Shown piece after piece: positions 1 through 8,175 of a stretch of DNA of 64,000 bases. The notes under the pieces were generated by a model. The model made no database searches, was not told where the DNA came from, and saw nothing but the letters and a program-made list of their open reading frames with translations. The DNA lies in the NCBI RefSeq assembly GCF_003173615.1, contig NZ_QGNA01000002.1:496001-560000 (forward strand), given 5' to 3'. Source of the DNA: Falsiroseomonas bella (GTDB taxonomy: Bacteria > Pseudomonadota > Alphaproteobacteria > Acetobacterales > Acetobacteraceae). The stretch's first letter is position 1, and each line of letters starts with the position of its first letter. The position numbers were made by a program, and so were the translations under genes.

Positions 1-791
1 GGATCGCGCCGCACAACCCGTTCGACCTGGCCAGCCTGCAATTGCTGGACGCTTTCAAGCCGCCGGCCTGGTCGCCCGAGGGCGACCCGAACTACCTGCT
101 CGGCACCGACGACCAGGGGCGCGACGTGCTCTCCGCCATCATGTACGGCGCGCGCGTGTCGCTGCTGGTTGGCTTCCTGGCGGTAGTCATGTCCGTCGTG
201 CTCGGCGTCTCCGCCGGGCTGGCGGCGGGCTATCTCGGTGGCACCGTGGACGCGGTGCTGATGCGCATCGCCGACATCAAGCTCACCTTCCCCACCATCC
301 TGATCGCGCTGCTGATCGACGGCGTCACCCGCGCCGCCCTGCCGCGCGACGTGCATGACCAGATCGCCCTCTATGTCGTGATCTTCGCCATCGGCTTTTC
401 CAACTGGCCGAGCTTCGCGCGCACCGTGCGTGGCTCGACCATGGTGGAGCGCAACAAGGAGTACGTGCAGGCGGCGCGGGTGATCGGGCTTGGCCGCGGG
501 CGCATCATGGTCACGCATGTGCTGCCCAACGTGCTCGGGCCGGTGCTGGTGATCGCGACGCTGCAGCTCGGCTTCGCGATCCTCGCGGAGGCGACGCTCT
601 CCTTCCTCGGCGTCGGCGTGCCGCCGACCCAGCCCTCGCTCGGCACGCTGATCAGGATCGGCAACGACTTCCTGTTCTCGGGCGAGTGGTGGATCACCAT
701 CTTTCCGGGCATCGCGCTGATCGTGCTGGTGCTGAGCGTGAACCTGCTGGGCGACTGGCTGCGCGACGCGCTGAATCCGAAGCTGCGGTGA
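1..791 (+). CDS. Dipeptide/oligopeptide ABC transporter permease (DppC type), 5' end missing
   Basis: Inner-membrane permease subunit of a peptide-type ABC importer. The reading frame is open from base 3, so the start lies before the window; the N-terminal cytoplasmic part and first membrane helix are missing. The visible part opens near the family motif GTDDQGRDV, followed by about five hydrophobic segments. The cytoplasmic EAA-type coupling loop (EYVQAARVIGLGRGRI) lies about two thirds along and would contact the ATPases. The stop is two bases before the start of the next gene, so it is cotranscribed with the two ATPase genes. Substrate cannot be told: the binding protein and partner permease are outside the window, and nickel or opine transport is possible. 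Confidence 0.9.
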   Translation, partial: IAPHNPFDLASLQLLDAFKPPAWSPEGDPNYLLGTDDQGRDVLSAIMYGARVSLLVGFLAVVMSVVLGVSAGLAAGYLGGTVDAVLMRIADIKLTFPTILIALLIDGVTRAALPRDVHDQIALYVVIFAIGFSNWPSFARTVRGSTMVERNKEYVQAARVIGLGRGRIMVTHVLPNVLGPVLVIATLQLGFAILAEATLSFLGVGVPPTQPSLGTLIRIGNDFLFSGEWWITIFPGIALIVLVLSVNLLGDWLRDALNPKLR

Positions 792-793
792 GC

Positions 794-1804
794 ATGTCCA
801 ACACCCAACCGCTCCTCGAGGTCCGCAACCTGCGCGTGGAATTCCCCACGCGGCGCGGCACGCTGGTCGCGCTCGACGACGTCTCCTTCGAGATCCAGCC
901 GGGCGAGGTGCTGGGCGTCGTCGGCGAATCCGGCGCCGGCAAGTCCATGACCGGCGCGGCCATCATCGGCCTGCTGGAGCCGCCCGGCCGCATCGCCGGC
1001 GGGCAGATCCTGCTGAACGGCCGCCGCATCGACAACCTGCCCTACAAGGAGATGCGCACCGTCCGGGGGCGGGAGATCGGCGCGATCTTCCAGGACCCGC
1101 TGACCACGCTGAACCCGCTCTACACCGTCGGCCGGCAGCTGGTGGAGACGATGACCACCCACCTGCCCATCGGCCCCGGTGAGGCGCGGAAGAAGGCGAT
1201 CGAGTGGCTGGAACTGGTCGGCATCCCCGCCGCCGCGCAGCGCATCGACAGCTACCCGCACGAATTCTCGGGCGGGATGCGCCAGCGCGTGGTGATCGCG
1301 CTCGCGCTCTGCGCCGAGCCGAAGCTGATCGTGGCGGACGAGCCGACCACCGCGCTCGATGTCAGCATCCAGGCGCAGGTCATCGCGCTGCTGAAGACGC
1401 TGGCGCGGGAGAAGGGCACCTCCATGATGCTCGTCACCCACGACATGGGCGTGATCGCCGAGACGGCCGACCGCGTCGCGGTGATGTATGCCGGGCGCAT
1501 CGCGGAGATCGGCGCGGTGCGGCAGGTGGTGAAGCACCCCTCGCACCCCTACACGATCGGCCTGATGGGCTCGATCCCGCCGATCACCCACCGGCTGGAG
1601 CGGATGCAGCAGATCGAGGGTTCAATGCCGCGCCTTTCCGCCATCCCGCGCGGCTGCGCCTACAACCCGCGCTGCCCGCAGGTCTTCGCGCGCTGCCGCG
1701 AGGAGCGCCCGGAGCTGACTCCGGCCGGAGAGACGCGGGCGTCGTGCTGGCTCTACGACGCGGAGAGCGAGCAGCAGGTGCTGCGGGCCGGCGCGCATGC
1801 CTGA
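794..1804 (+). CDS. Peptide ABC transporter ATP-binding protein (DppD/OppD type)
   Basis: 336-residue ATPase that powers the upstream permease on the cytoplasmic face. Walker A is GESGAGKS near residue 45, the signature is FSGGMRQR, and Walker B with the catalytic Glu is VADEPTTALD. After the H-loop (VTHDMG) comes the C-terminal oligopeptide/dipeptide extension with the cysteine pattern (CAYNPRCPQ and later Cys residues) typical of this subfamily. The ATG at 794 was chosen because it follows the permease stop by two bases; the longer open frame upstream lies inside the permease gene. It overlaps the next ATPase gene by 8 bases. Confidence 0.93.
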   Translation: MSNTQPLLEVRNLRVEFPTRRGTLVALDDVSFEIQPGEVLGVVGESGAGKSMTGAAIIGLLEPPGRIAGGQILLNGRRIDNLPYKEMRTVRGREIGAIFQDPLTTLNPLYTVGRQLVETMTTHLPIGPGEARKKAIEWLELVGIPAAAQRIDSYPHEFSGGMRQRVVIALALCAEPKLIVADEPTTALDVSIQAQVIALLKTLAREKGTSMMLVTHDMGVIAETADRVAVMYAGRIAEIGAVRQVVKHPSHPYTIGLMGSIPPITHRLERMQQIEGSMPRLSAIPRGCAYNPRCPQVFARCREERPELTPAGETRASCWLYDAESEQQVLRAGAHA

Positions 1805-2846
1805 CGCCATGACCGCACCGGCGATGCTGGAGACGCGCGACCTCGCGCGCTTCTTCGACGTCTCCCGCCCGCTGATCCAGCGCGTGCTGGCCGGCGAAGG
1901 CAAGCGCATGCTGCGCGCGGTGGACGGCGTCTCCTTTGCCATCCCGAAGGGCAAGACGCTGTCGCTGGTCGGCGAGTCCGGCTGCGGCAAGTCCACCGTC
2001 GCGCGTCTGGTCGTCGGGCTCTACGGGCCGACGCGCGGCGAGGTGATCTTCGACGGGCAGGACCTGGCACAGGCCCGCTCCAACGCCGCGCAGCGGCGCC
2101 GGATGCAGATGATCTTCCAGGACCCCTACGCCTCGCTCAATCCGCGCTGGCGCGTGCGGGAGATCATCTCCGAGCCCATCCGTGCCTTCGGCCTCCTGTC
2201 CGACCGCGGCCAGATCGAAGCGCGGGTGGGACAGCTGCTGACCCAGGTCGGCCTCTCGCCGCTCGACGGCCAGAAATACCCGCATGAATTCTCGGGCGGC
2301 CAGCGGCAGCGCATCTCCATCGCGCGCGCGCTGTCCTCCAACCCGGAATTCCTGGTCTGCGACGAGCCGACCAGCGCGCTCGACGTCTCCGTGCAGGCGC
2401 AGATCCTGAACCTGATGAAGGATTTGCAGCGGGAACTCGGGCTTACCTACCTCTTCATCAGCCACAACCTGGCGGTGGTGCGGCAGGTCAGCGATCGGGT
2501 GGGCGTGATGTATCTCGGGCGCCTCGTGGAGAACGCGCCGGCGGAGACGCTCTTCACCACGCCGCGGCACCCTTACACGCGCGCGCTGATGGAGGCGATC
2601 CCGGACCTCGACATGACGGGGCGCCAGCGCATCCCGGTCGGCGGCGAGGTCCCGAGTCCGATCAGCCCACCTTCCGGCTGCCCCTTCCATCCGCGCTGCC
2701 CCCTGGCCAATGACCGTTGCAAGGCGGAACGGCCGGAGCTGATGCCGGCGCGCGGCACGGCGGAGACGCAGGTCGCCTGCCATGCGGTGGAGGAAGGCCG
2801 GGACGGCGGCCCGCAGTTGGAGCCGGCGGCGATGGCGGCGGGCTGA
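1797..2846 (+). CDS. Peptide ABC transporter ATP-binding protein (DppF/OppF type)
   Basis: 349-residue second ATPase of the heterodimer. Walker A GESGCGKS, signature FSGGQRQR, Walker B VCDEPTSALD and H-loop FISHNL are all present, with the C-terminal Cys-containing extension (CPFHPRCPLAND). An insertion between the first strand and Walker A (around residues 20-40) is normal for OppF-type proteins. Two starts are possible, ATG at 1797 or ATG at 1809; the first overlaps dppD-like by 8 bases. It is the last gene of the operon: the next 108 bases hold only the start region of an interrupted lipoprotein gene. Confidence 0.93.
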   Translation: MPDAMTAPAMLETRDLARFFDVSRPLIQRVLAGEGKRMLRAVDGVSFAIPKGKTLSLVGESGCGKSTVARLVVGLYGPTRGEVIFDGQDLAQARSNAAQRRRMQMIFQDPYASLNPRWRVREIISEPIRAFGLLSDRGQIEARVGQLLTQVGLSPLDGQKYPHEFSGGQRQRISIARALSSNPEFLVCDEPTSALDVSVQAQILNLMKDLQRELGLTYLFISHNLAVVRQVSDRVGVMYLGRLVENAPAETLFTTPRHPYTRALMEAIPDLDMTGRQRIPVGGEVPSPISPPSGCPFHPRCPLANDRCKAERPELMPARGTAETQVACHAVEEGRDGGPQLEPAAMAAG

Positions 2847-2954
2847 GCGGCCGCAACAGGCCGTTGCATACCGAGACCCATCGCGATCTCGCAACCTGTT
2901 ACATTCCCTCCACGCGGAGCGGCATGGGGCCGCGCCGCATGGAGGATTGTTCGT

Positions 2955-3009
2955 TTGGCCCTGCGCCGTTCGGCTCTGGCGTCCCTGGTCCTTGCCGGCG
3001 CGATGCTGG
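2955..3009 (+). pseudogene. 5' fragment of an M48 metalloprotease lipoprotein gene (signal peptide), cut by IS66
   Basis: Start and first 18 codons of the gene continued at 5535-6275. A TTG at 2955 is preceded by GGAGG at 2941-2945 and opens a frame reading MALRRSALASLVLAGAML, a lipoprotein signal peptide missing its lipobox end. The frame is broken at 3009/3010 by the IS66 terminal repeat. Removing the element and one 8-bp duplicate joins it in frame to AGCGD, giving the lipobox LAGC. The rejoined gene is 789 bases (263 codons including stop), a whole number of codons, which supports the reconstruction. Confidence 0.8.
3002..3009. repeat. Left copy of 8-bp target site duplication
   Basis: GATGCTGG immediately outside the left inverted repeat of the IS66 element; the identical 8 bases are at 5534-5541 outside the right end. 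IS66 elements typically duplicate 8 bp on insertion. Confidence 0.93.
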
Positions 3010-3031
3010 GTAAGCGTTGCCCCGAGGCCCT
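3010..3031 (+). repeat. IS66 left terminal inverted repeat
   Basis: 22 bp beginning GTAAGCGTTGC; matches the reverse complement of 5512-5533 at 19 of 22 positions, with mismatches at positions 12, 14 and 16. Confidence 0.92.
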
Positions 3032-3084
3032 TCTTGCGACGGCCTGCTGAGGGTTGAGAGGAAGGCCATCGCGGAGGTGGAGCG

Positions 3085-3525
3085 ATGGCGAGAGGAGTGG
3101 CTGGCACTGGTGCCAGCATCGGTGCTGGCACCGTGGCGTCGGAGCGGGTCGAGATCATCACCCGCGGCGAGGGCCGGCGGCGCTTCAGCGCGGAGGAGAA
3201 GGTCCGGCTGGTGGCGGAGACGCTGCGGCCCGGCGAGACGGTGACGGCGGTGTCGCGGCGGCACGGCATCTGCACGAGCCTGCTGCATCGCTGGCGGCGT
3301 GCCGCACGGGGCGAGGTACCGACCCGGCGGAAGGCGAGGCCGCAACTGCTGCCGGTGCGCGTCGTGGCGCCCGATGCGCCGCCGCTGCAACCCAAGCCCG
3401 CGCCCGTTCCTGGCATCGCGCCGGGCTCGATCGAGGTGGTGCTGCGCAACGGGCGGATGCTGCGGGTTGCGGCCACGACGGATGCCGAGGCGGTCGCGCG
3501 TCTCGCGGCGGCGCTGGAGGCGTGA
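3085..3525 (+). CDS. tnpA: IS66 family accessory protein TnpA (helix-turn-helix)
   Basis: 146-residue IS66 OrfA-type protein. Residues around 30-75 form a transposase-8-like helix-turn-helix (RRFSAEEKVRLVAETL, then GETVTAVSRRHGI and LHRWRR). In this family TnpA is needed with TnpB for transposition, probably for DNA recognition; the exact role is not settled. It is the first gene of the element, about 50 bases inside the left repeat, and its TGA overlaps the GTG start of tnpB. Confidence 0.9.
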   Translation: MARGVAGTGASIGAGTVASERVEIITRGEGRRRFSAEEKVRLVAETLRPGETVTAVSRRHGICTSLLHRWRRAARGEVPTRRKARPQLLPVRVVAPDAPPLQPKPAPVPGIAPGSIEVVLRNGRMLRVAATTDAEAVARLAAALEA

Positions 3526-3869
3526 TCGGCCCGCCGCCGGGCGTGCGGGTCTGGCTGGCTGCCGGCCCGACCGACATGCGCCAGGGCTTCGACGGGCTGG
3601 CGCGGCTGGTGCAGGAGGTGCTGGGGCGGGACCCGTTCAGCGGCCACGTCTTTGCGTTCCGTGGCAGGCGCGGTCACCTGGTGAAGCTGCTGTTCTGGGA
3701 CGGCCAGGGCCTGTGCCTCTACGCCAAGCGCCTTGAGCGCGGGAAGTTCGTCTGGCCCGCTGCGCAGGGTGGCGTGGTGTCGCTGACGCCGGCGCAGCTG
3801 TCGATGCTGCTGGAAGGGATCGACTGGCGGATGCCGGCCTGGACGGCGCGGCCCGAGGTCGCGGGATAG
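3522..3869 (+). CDS. tnpB: IS66 family accessory protein TnpB (Orf2)
   Basis: 115-residue protein with the typical IS66 Orf2 sequence: PTDMRQGFDGLA near the N-terminus, then GHVFAFRGRRG and KLLFWDGQGLCLYAKRLERG in the middle. The GTG start overlaps the tnpA stop (GTGA), which implies translational coupling. The frame is open further upstream, but that part is the out-of-frame shadow of tnpA. It lacks catalytic residues of its own and is thought to assist the TnpC transposase. Confidence 0.92.
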   Translation: MIGPPPGVRVWLAAGPTDMRQGFDGLARLVQEVLGRDPFSGHVFAFRGRRGHLVKLLFWDGQGLCLYAKRLERGKFVWPAAQGGVVSLTPAQLSMLLEGIDWRMPAWTARPEVAG

Positions 3870-3915
3870 CGCTTTCCGCTTGGTGCGACGCGGCATTGTC
3901 GGCGACGATTCCGCC

Positions 3916-5496
3916 GTGCCTGACGCGCTCGACATCGCCGCACTCCCCGACGATCCGGCGATCCTCCGCGCGCTGCTGATCGAGGTGCTGGCTGAGCGCG
4001 ACAACGCCTGCGCCGCGCGTGATGCGCTGGAGGCGCAGAACGACCGGCTCCGGCACATCCTGCTGAAGCTGCAGCGCCACCAGTTTGGCCGGAGGTCAGA
4101 GCGGCTGCCGGAGGAGCAGCTGGAACTCGGCCTGGCCGACCTCGAGACGGCAATCGCCAAGGCCGATGCGGAGGCAGAGAAGCGCGATCCGGATCTGCGG
4201 AAGGAACGCACTGCGAAGCGCCGTGCCAGCCGCGGCGCGCTGCCCGCCCATCTGCCGCGCATCGAGGTGGTGCTGGCGCCGGAGAGCACTGCCTGCCCGT
4301 GCTGTGCGGCGGCGATGGTGGAGATCGGCGCCGACACCTCGGAGCGGCTGGACGTGATCCCCGCGCAGTTCCGGGTGGTCGTGACGAAGCGGCCGAAGCT
4401 CGCCTGCCGGTCCTGCGCCGGCGTGGTGGTGCAGCGACCTGCACCTGCACGCCTGGTCGAGGGCGGACTGCCGACCGAGGCGACGGTCGCGCATGTGATG
4501 GTCTCGCGCTACGCTGACCATCTGCCGCTCTATCGGCAGGCCGGGATCCTCGCCAGGCAGGGCATCCTCGTGGACCGCGCGACGCTCGCCGCCTGGGTCG
4601 GGACGGGTGCGGCCGAGGCCATCCCCGTGGTGCGTCGGATGAAGGCGATCCTGCTGGCCTCGGCGCGGCTGTTCGCCGACGAGACCTCGGTGCCGGTGCT
4701 CGATCCAGGCCGCGGCAAGACCAAGACCGGCTGGTTCTGGACGATCGCGCGCGACGACCGGTCCTGGGGCGGCGCCGACCCGCCGGCGATCGTCTACACC
4801 TACGCCCCGGGCCGCGGGCGCGAGCACGCCAGGGCGCTGCTGGGCGGCTACCGCGGCATCCTGCAGTGCGACGGGTATGCCGGCTACAAGACGCTCGCCG
4901 CGCCGGCCACGGGGCCGGGCCCGGCGGTCGTGGCGTTCTGCTGGAGCCACGCGCGGCGACAGTTCTACGACCTGGCGCTGAAGGCCAAGGCGCCGGTTGC
5001 CGAGGAGGCGCTGCGCCGCATCAGCGCGCTCTACGCCATCGAGGCTGAGATCCGCGGCATCCCGCCCGAGCGGCGGCTGGCCGTGCGCCAGGACCGCAGT
5101 CGCCCGCTCGTCCAGGCGTTGTTCGCCTGGTTCGAGGCGACGCTGGCGAAGCTGCCGGCCCGCAGCACGATGGCGGATGCGATCCGCTACGCGCTGAACC
5201 ACCGCGACGGCCTGCTGCGGTTTCTCGACGACGGCCGGATCGAGCTCGACACCAACAGCGTCGAGCGCGCCGCCAGGCCTGTGGCGCTCGGCCGTAAGAA
5301 CGCGCTGTTCGCCGGCTGCGACGAGGGCGCCGAGGCCTGGGCCGCCATCGCCTCGCTGATCGAAACCTGCAAGCTCAACGGCGTCGATCCGCAGCGATAC
5401 CTCACCAACCTGCTCACCCGCCTCGTCAACGGCTGGCCGCAGAACCGCATCGACGAACTCATGCCGTGGTGCTGGGCGAAGACAGGCCAGGCCTGA
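3916..5496 (+). CDS. tnpC: IS66 family transposase TnpC (DDE)
   Basis: About 526 residues, full length for the family. The N-terminal part has a leucine-rich coiled segment and a DRLRHILLKLQRHQFGRRSE block. A zinc-binding region follows, with CPCC near residue 130 and CRSCAG further on. The catalytic core contains LFADETSVPVLD (first Asp), LQCDGYAGYKTL (second Asp) and DTNSVERAARPVALGRKN (the Glu). A GTG at 3916 gives the usual short start (VPDALDIAALPDDP); TTG at 3880 and GTG at 3883 are alternatives. The stop lies 37 bases before the right end of the element. Confidence 0.93.
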   Translation: MPDALDIAALPDDPAILRALLIEVLAERDNACAARDALEAQNDRLRHILLKLQRHQFGRRSERLPEEQLELGLADLETAIAKADAEAEKRDPDLRKERTAKRRASRGALPAHLPRIEVVLAPESTACPCCAAAMVEIGADTSERLDVIPAQFRVVVTKRPKLACRSCAGVVVQRPAPARLVEGGLPTEATVAHVMVSRYADHLPLYRQAGILARQGILVDRATLAAWVGTGAAEAIPVVRRMKAILLASARLFADETSVPVLDPGRGKTKTGWFWTIARDDRSWGGADPPAIVYTYAPGRGREHARALLGGYRGILQCDGYAGYKTLAAPATGPGPAVVAFCWSHARRQFYDLALKAKAPVAEEALRRISALYAIEAEIRGIPPERRLAVRQDRSRPLVQALFAWFEATLAKLPARSTMADAIRYALNHRDGLLRFLDDGRIELDTNSVERAARPVALGRKNALFAGCDEGAEAWAAIASLIETCKLNGVDPQRYLTNLLTRLVNGWPQNRIDELMPWCWAKTGQA

Positions 5497-5511
5497 GCCA
5501 CCTCGCCGCCA

Positions 5512-5533
5512 AGGGCCGCAGAGCAACGCTTAC
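5512..5533 (-). repeat. IS66 right terminal inverted repeat
   Basis: 22 bp ending in GCAACGCTTAC; reverse complement of the left repeat at 3010-3031 with three mismatches. Confidence 0.92.
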
Positions 5534-5541
5534 GATGCTGG
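5534..5541. repeat. Right copy of 8-bp target site duplication
   Basis: GATGCTGG directly after the right inverted repeat, identical to 3002-3009. Confidence 0.93.
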
Positions 5542-6275
5542 CCGGCTGCGGCGATGCGCTCGCGCCGCCGCGCCCCGACCGCGCCGCCATCGCGGAGGCG
5601 GCCCGCGACATCGCCGCCACGCCCCCGCCCGCCCATCCACCGCGGCATCCGCAGCAGGACATGGCGATGCTGCGCCGCGTGGCGGAGCGCAGCGCGGCGG
5701 CCGCGCAGCCCTTCTGCGAGGCGGAGCTCGGCCGCGCCTGCCGCTTCACCGTGGACCTCGCCCCGTCGCGGGTGGCGAACGCCTATGCCTCGGGCGAGGA
5801 CCGTATCACCTTCACCACCGGCCTGATGCGCGTGATCCGCAACGAGGACGAGCTGGCGGCGATCATGGCGCATGAGATGGCGCACCACATCGCCGGCCAC
5901 ATCCCGGAGGGCACCTGGCGCGTCGAAGCCGGCGCGCGCATCGGCGCCGTGCTGGGCAATGCGGTGGCGACGGTGATCGGCTTCGATCCCGGCCTGGCGC
6001 AGCTCGGCGCCGAGACGGGGGCGCATGTGGCCTCGTTGACCTTCTCGAAGGCGCAGGAGCGGGAGGCCGACTACCTGGGGGCCTGGATCACCGCCCGTGC
6101 GGGCTACGACCTCGACCGGGCGGCGGCGATCTGGGCGACGCTCACCCGGCTTTCGGGCGACCAGGTCACCTCCATCACGGACACCCACCCGGCCGGTCCC
6201 GAAAGGCTGGCGCAGTGGCGGCGCGTCGCGGCGGAGATCGGGCGGGACCCGGAGGCGGGGCCGCGCCGGGCGTGA
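5535..6275 (+). pseudogene. M48 family metalloprotease lipoprotein, main part, separated from its start by IS66
   Basis: Body of a zinc metalloprotease whose signal peptide start lies at 2955-3009. It begins with the lipobox remnant MLAGCGD. The zinc motif HEMAHH (HExxH) sits in AAIMAHEMAHHIAGH, and the third ligand region is QEREADYLGAW, as in M48 peptidases such as BepA/LoiP that act in the periplasm on envelope proteins. The protease domain itself is intact. Translation could only begin at the ATG at 5535, or by read-through from a GTG at 5466 inside tnpC; either way the signal peptide is lost, so an exported lipoprotein is unlikely to be made. Whether a cytosolic form is made cannot be seen. 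Confidence 0.85.
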
Positions 6276-6324
6276 GCCGCAGCGTCATCGGGGCGTTGGC
6301 GGCAATGGCTCCGTCGCGCCGGCC

Positions 6325-7089
6325 TCACCGAAGGTAGGACGCCCCGTTCACGTCGATGGTCGCGCCGGTCAGGTGCCTGACGCGGCCGGTGGCGAGGAAG
6401 GCGACGAGCTCGCCAAGCTCCTCCGGCGGCACCCATTCGCCCATGGCGAGACCGGCGGTCACCTGCGCCTCGCCGCCGGCGACCGCGGCTGCATCCACGC
6501 TCATCTGCGTGCGCACCACGCCCGGCGCCACGATGTAGGAGAGCACGCCGGCCTTGGCGTAGTGCCGCGCGACCGTCTGCGCCGCGGCACGCACGGCAGC
6601 CTTGCTCGCCGCATAGGCGACGGTCTTCGGGCTGCCGGCGCCGCGCTGCGCCGTCCAGGATGACATGGTGACCAGCACGCCGCCCCCCGCCCCGACGAAA
6701 TGGTTGACGGCATGCTTCATCAGCCGCGTCGGCGCGGCGACATTCACGCGCCACTGCGTCTCCCAGGCGGTCTCCCAGGCATCGAGATCGTCCTCGATGC
6801 CGCCGGTGTTGAGGAAGACCGCGGCGTTGAGCACCACCACGTCGATACGCGGCGCCAGGGCGAGCGCATCGCGCCACAGCGCATCCATCGCGCGGGGATC
6901 CGCCTGGTCGGCCTGCAGGATGTACCGGCGTTCCGGCGGCACGGCCGAAAGCGCGGCTTCGGCGCCCGCGCGATCGCTTCGGCAATGCGCGATGACGGTG
7001 GCGCCGGCGGCGCCGACGGCGCGCACGATCTCCGCGCCGATGCCCTTGGAGGCGCCGGTCACCAGGACCGTCCTGCCCGCCAGTTCCAC
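6325..7089 (-). CDS. SDR family NAD(P)-dependent oxidoreductase
   Basis: 254-residue Rossmann-fold dehydrogenase/reductase. The cofactor motif TGASKGIG is near the N-terminus and the catalytic Tyr-Lys is in YAASKAAV. The usual NNAG is replaced by LNAAV. GTG at 7089 was chosen because GGGAGG stands six bases before it; an ATG at 7146 would add a 19-residue unmatched leader. It is the last gene of the minus-strand arm after dctP (62-base gap), so its substrate is probably a product of the compound imported by that TRAP transporter. The substrate cannot be named. Confidence 0.85.
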   Translation of the reverse strand: MELAGRTVLVTGASKGIGAEIVRAVGAAGATVIAHCRSDRAGAEAALSAVPPERRYILQADQADPRAMDALWRDALALAPRIDVVVLNAAVFLNTGGIEDDLDAWETAWETQWRVNVAAPTRLMKHAVNHFVGAGGGVLVTMSSWTAQRGAGSPKTVAYAASKAAVRAAAQTVARHYAKAGVLSYIVAPGVVRTQMSVDAAAVAGGEAQVTAGLAMGEWVPPEELGELVAFLATGRVRHLTGATIDVNGASYLR

Positions 7090-7150
7090 GGCGATCCTCC
7101 CTTCGGATGCCGACACGGGCCGGCGGACCGGCCCGTGCCCGTTCATGGCC

Positions 7151-8146
7151 TCAGGCGCGGGCCTTGGCCGCGTTGATCCGCTCGACCCAGGCGCGGCCGT
7201 TTGGCGCCTCGGCCAGGATGGTGTCGTAGCTGCGCCGCGCGATGACCTTGAACGGCTCGAGGTCGGGCTCGGTCACCGCGACGCCGCGCGCACGCACCGC
7301 CGCGAGGCCTTCCACGTTCAGGCGGTCATGGGCGGCCAGGCCGTGCTGGATCGCCTCCTTCGCCGCCGTCCGCAGCGTGGCCTGCACATCGGCGGGCAGC
7401 GCGCGGAAGCGGGCACCGCTCACCGCAAAGACCGTGGTGGACTGGTGCACCTTGGTCAGCGCGTAGTGCTGGATGACTTCCACGAAGCGGTCGGCGACGA
7501 CCGCGTCGTTGCTGATCTCCAGCGCGTCCACCACGCCGTTCTGCAGCGCGAGGAAGACCTCGCCATAGGCCATCGGCGTCGGCTGGGTGCCGAGGACGCG
7601 ATAGGCCTCGACGAAGCCCGGCGTCTGCAGCACGCGGATCTTGAGGCCCTGCAGGTCGGCGGGCGTGCGGATGGCGCGGCGGCCGGCGATGTTGCGCTCG
7701 AAGATCGCGCCGAAGCCGAGGCCCATCATGCCGAGCGGCTCGAGCTCCTTCAGCAGTTCCTCGCCGATCGGGCCCTGCAGCACGCGGTTGGCCTGGGGAT
7801 GGTCGTCGAAGATGTAGGGCAGGGACAGCACGCGGTAGTCGCGCACCACCGTCTCCAGCGAGGATCCGCCGACGAAGGCGCCGTCGATCACGCCGGTGCG
7901 GAGCGACTGAATCAGACGGCCTTCGTTCCCGGCGGCGCCGCCGCCCTGGATGTTGACCGTGACGCGCCCGTTGGTGCGCTGCGCGGCCAGTTCCTTGAAG
8001 CGCTCGAAGATCACCTGGTAGGCGCTGGTGGCGCTCAGCACATGGCCGAGATTCATGGTGATGCCCTGCGCGCGGGCGATGCCGGGCAGGCCGAGTGCCG
8101 CGCCGGCGGCGACGAGGCCGAGGCCGCGGCGGGTGATGCTGGTCAT
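7151..8146 (-). CDS. TRAP transporter substrate-binding protein (DctP family)
   Basis: 331-residue periplasmic binding protein. It starts with a twin-arginine-like leader (SITRRGLGLVAAGAALGLPG, cleavage near ARAQG), then a DctP fold with GHVLSATSAYQ, the ligand-contact stretch QGLKIRVLQTPG, and AYGEVFLALQNGVVDA, where the conserved Arg binds the ligand carboxylate. TRAP systems carry organic acids, including keto acids and amino-acid derivatives. The open frame continues far upstream of 8146, but that is antisense-type shadow over dctM; the ATG is preceded by GGAGACCACCCCA. Order here is dctQ, dctM, dctP. Confidence 0.93.
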   Translation of the reverse strand: MTSITRRGLGLVAAGAALGLPGIARAQGITMNLGHVLSATSAYQVIFERFKELAAQRTNGRVTVNIQGGGAAGNEGRLIQSLRTGVIDGAFVGGSSLETVVRDYRVLSLPYIFDDHPQANRVLQGPIGEELLKELEPLGMMGLGFGAIFERNIAGRRAIRTPADLQGLKIRVLQTPGFVEAYRVLGTQPTPMAYGEVFLALQNGVVDALEISNDAVVADRFVEVIQHYALTKVHQSTTVFAVSGARFRALPADVQATLRTAAKEAIQHGLAAHDRLNVEGLAAVRARGVAVTEPDLEPFKVIARRSYDTILAEAPNGRAWVERINAAKARA

Positions 8147-8175
8147 TGGGGTGGTCTCCTCTCCCGTTGGTTGGT

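Larger units (their letters stand above)
3010..5533 (+). mobile_element. Complete IS66-family insertion sequence (2524 bp)
   Basis: Bounded by imperfect 22-bp inverted repeats (3010-3031 and 5512-5533, 19 of 22 identical, both starting GTAAGCGTTGC). It is flanked by a perfect 8-bp direct repeat GATGCTGG. It carries the three genes usual for the family in order: tnpA (3085-3525), tnpB (3522-3869, GTGA overlap) and tnpC (3916-5496). All three frames are intact and the target duplication is unmutated, so the insertion looks recent and the element may still be active. The name within the family cannot be set without a database search. Confidence 0.95.

Noticed and set aside
2847-2954. Terminator after the peptide ABC operon
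   Set aside because: Only a short CGGCC/GGCCG stem without a T-run near 2848; too weak to call.
1584-4337. 917-residue minus-strand open frame
   Set aside because: It runs antisense through the ABC ATPase gene and IS66; composition is Arg/Ala-rich shadow sequence caused by high GC, with no protein family features.
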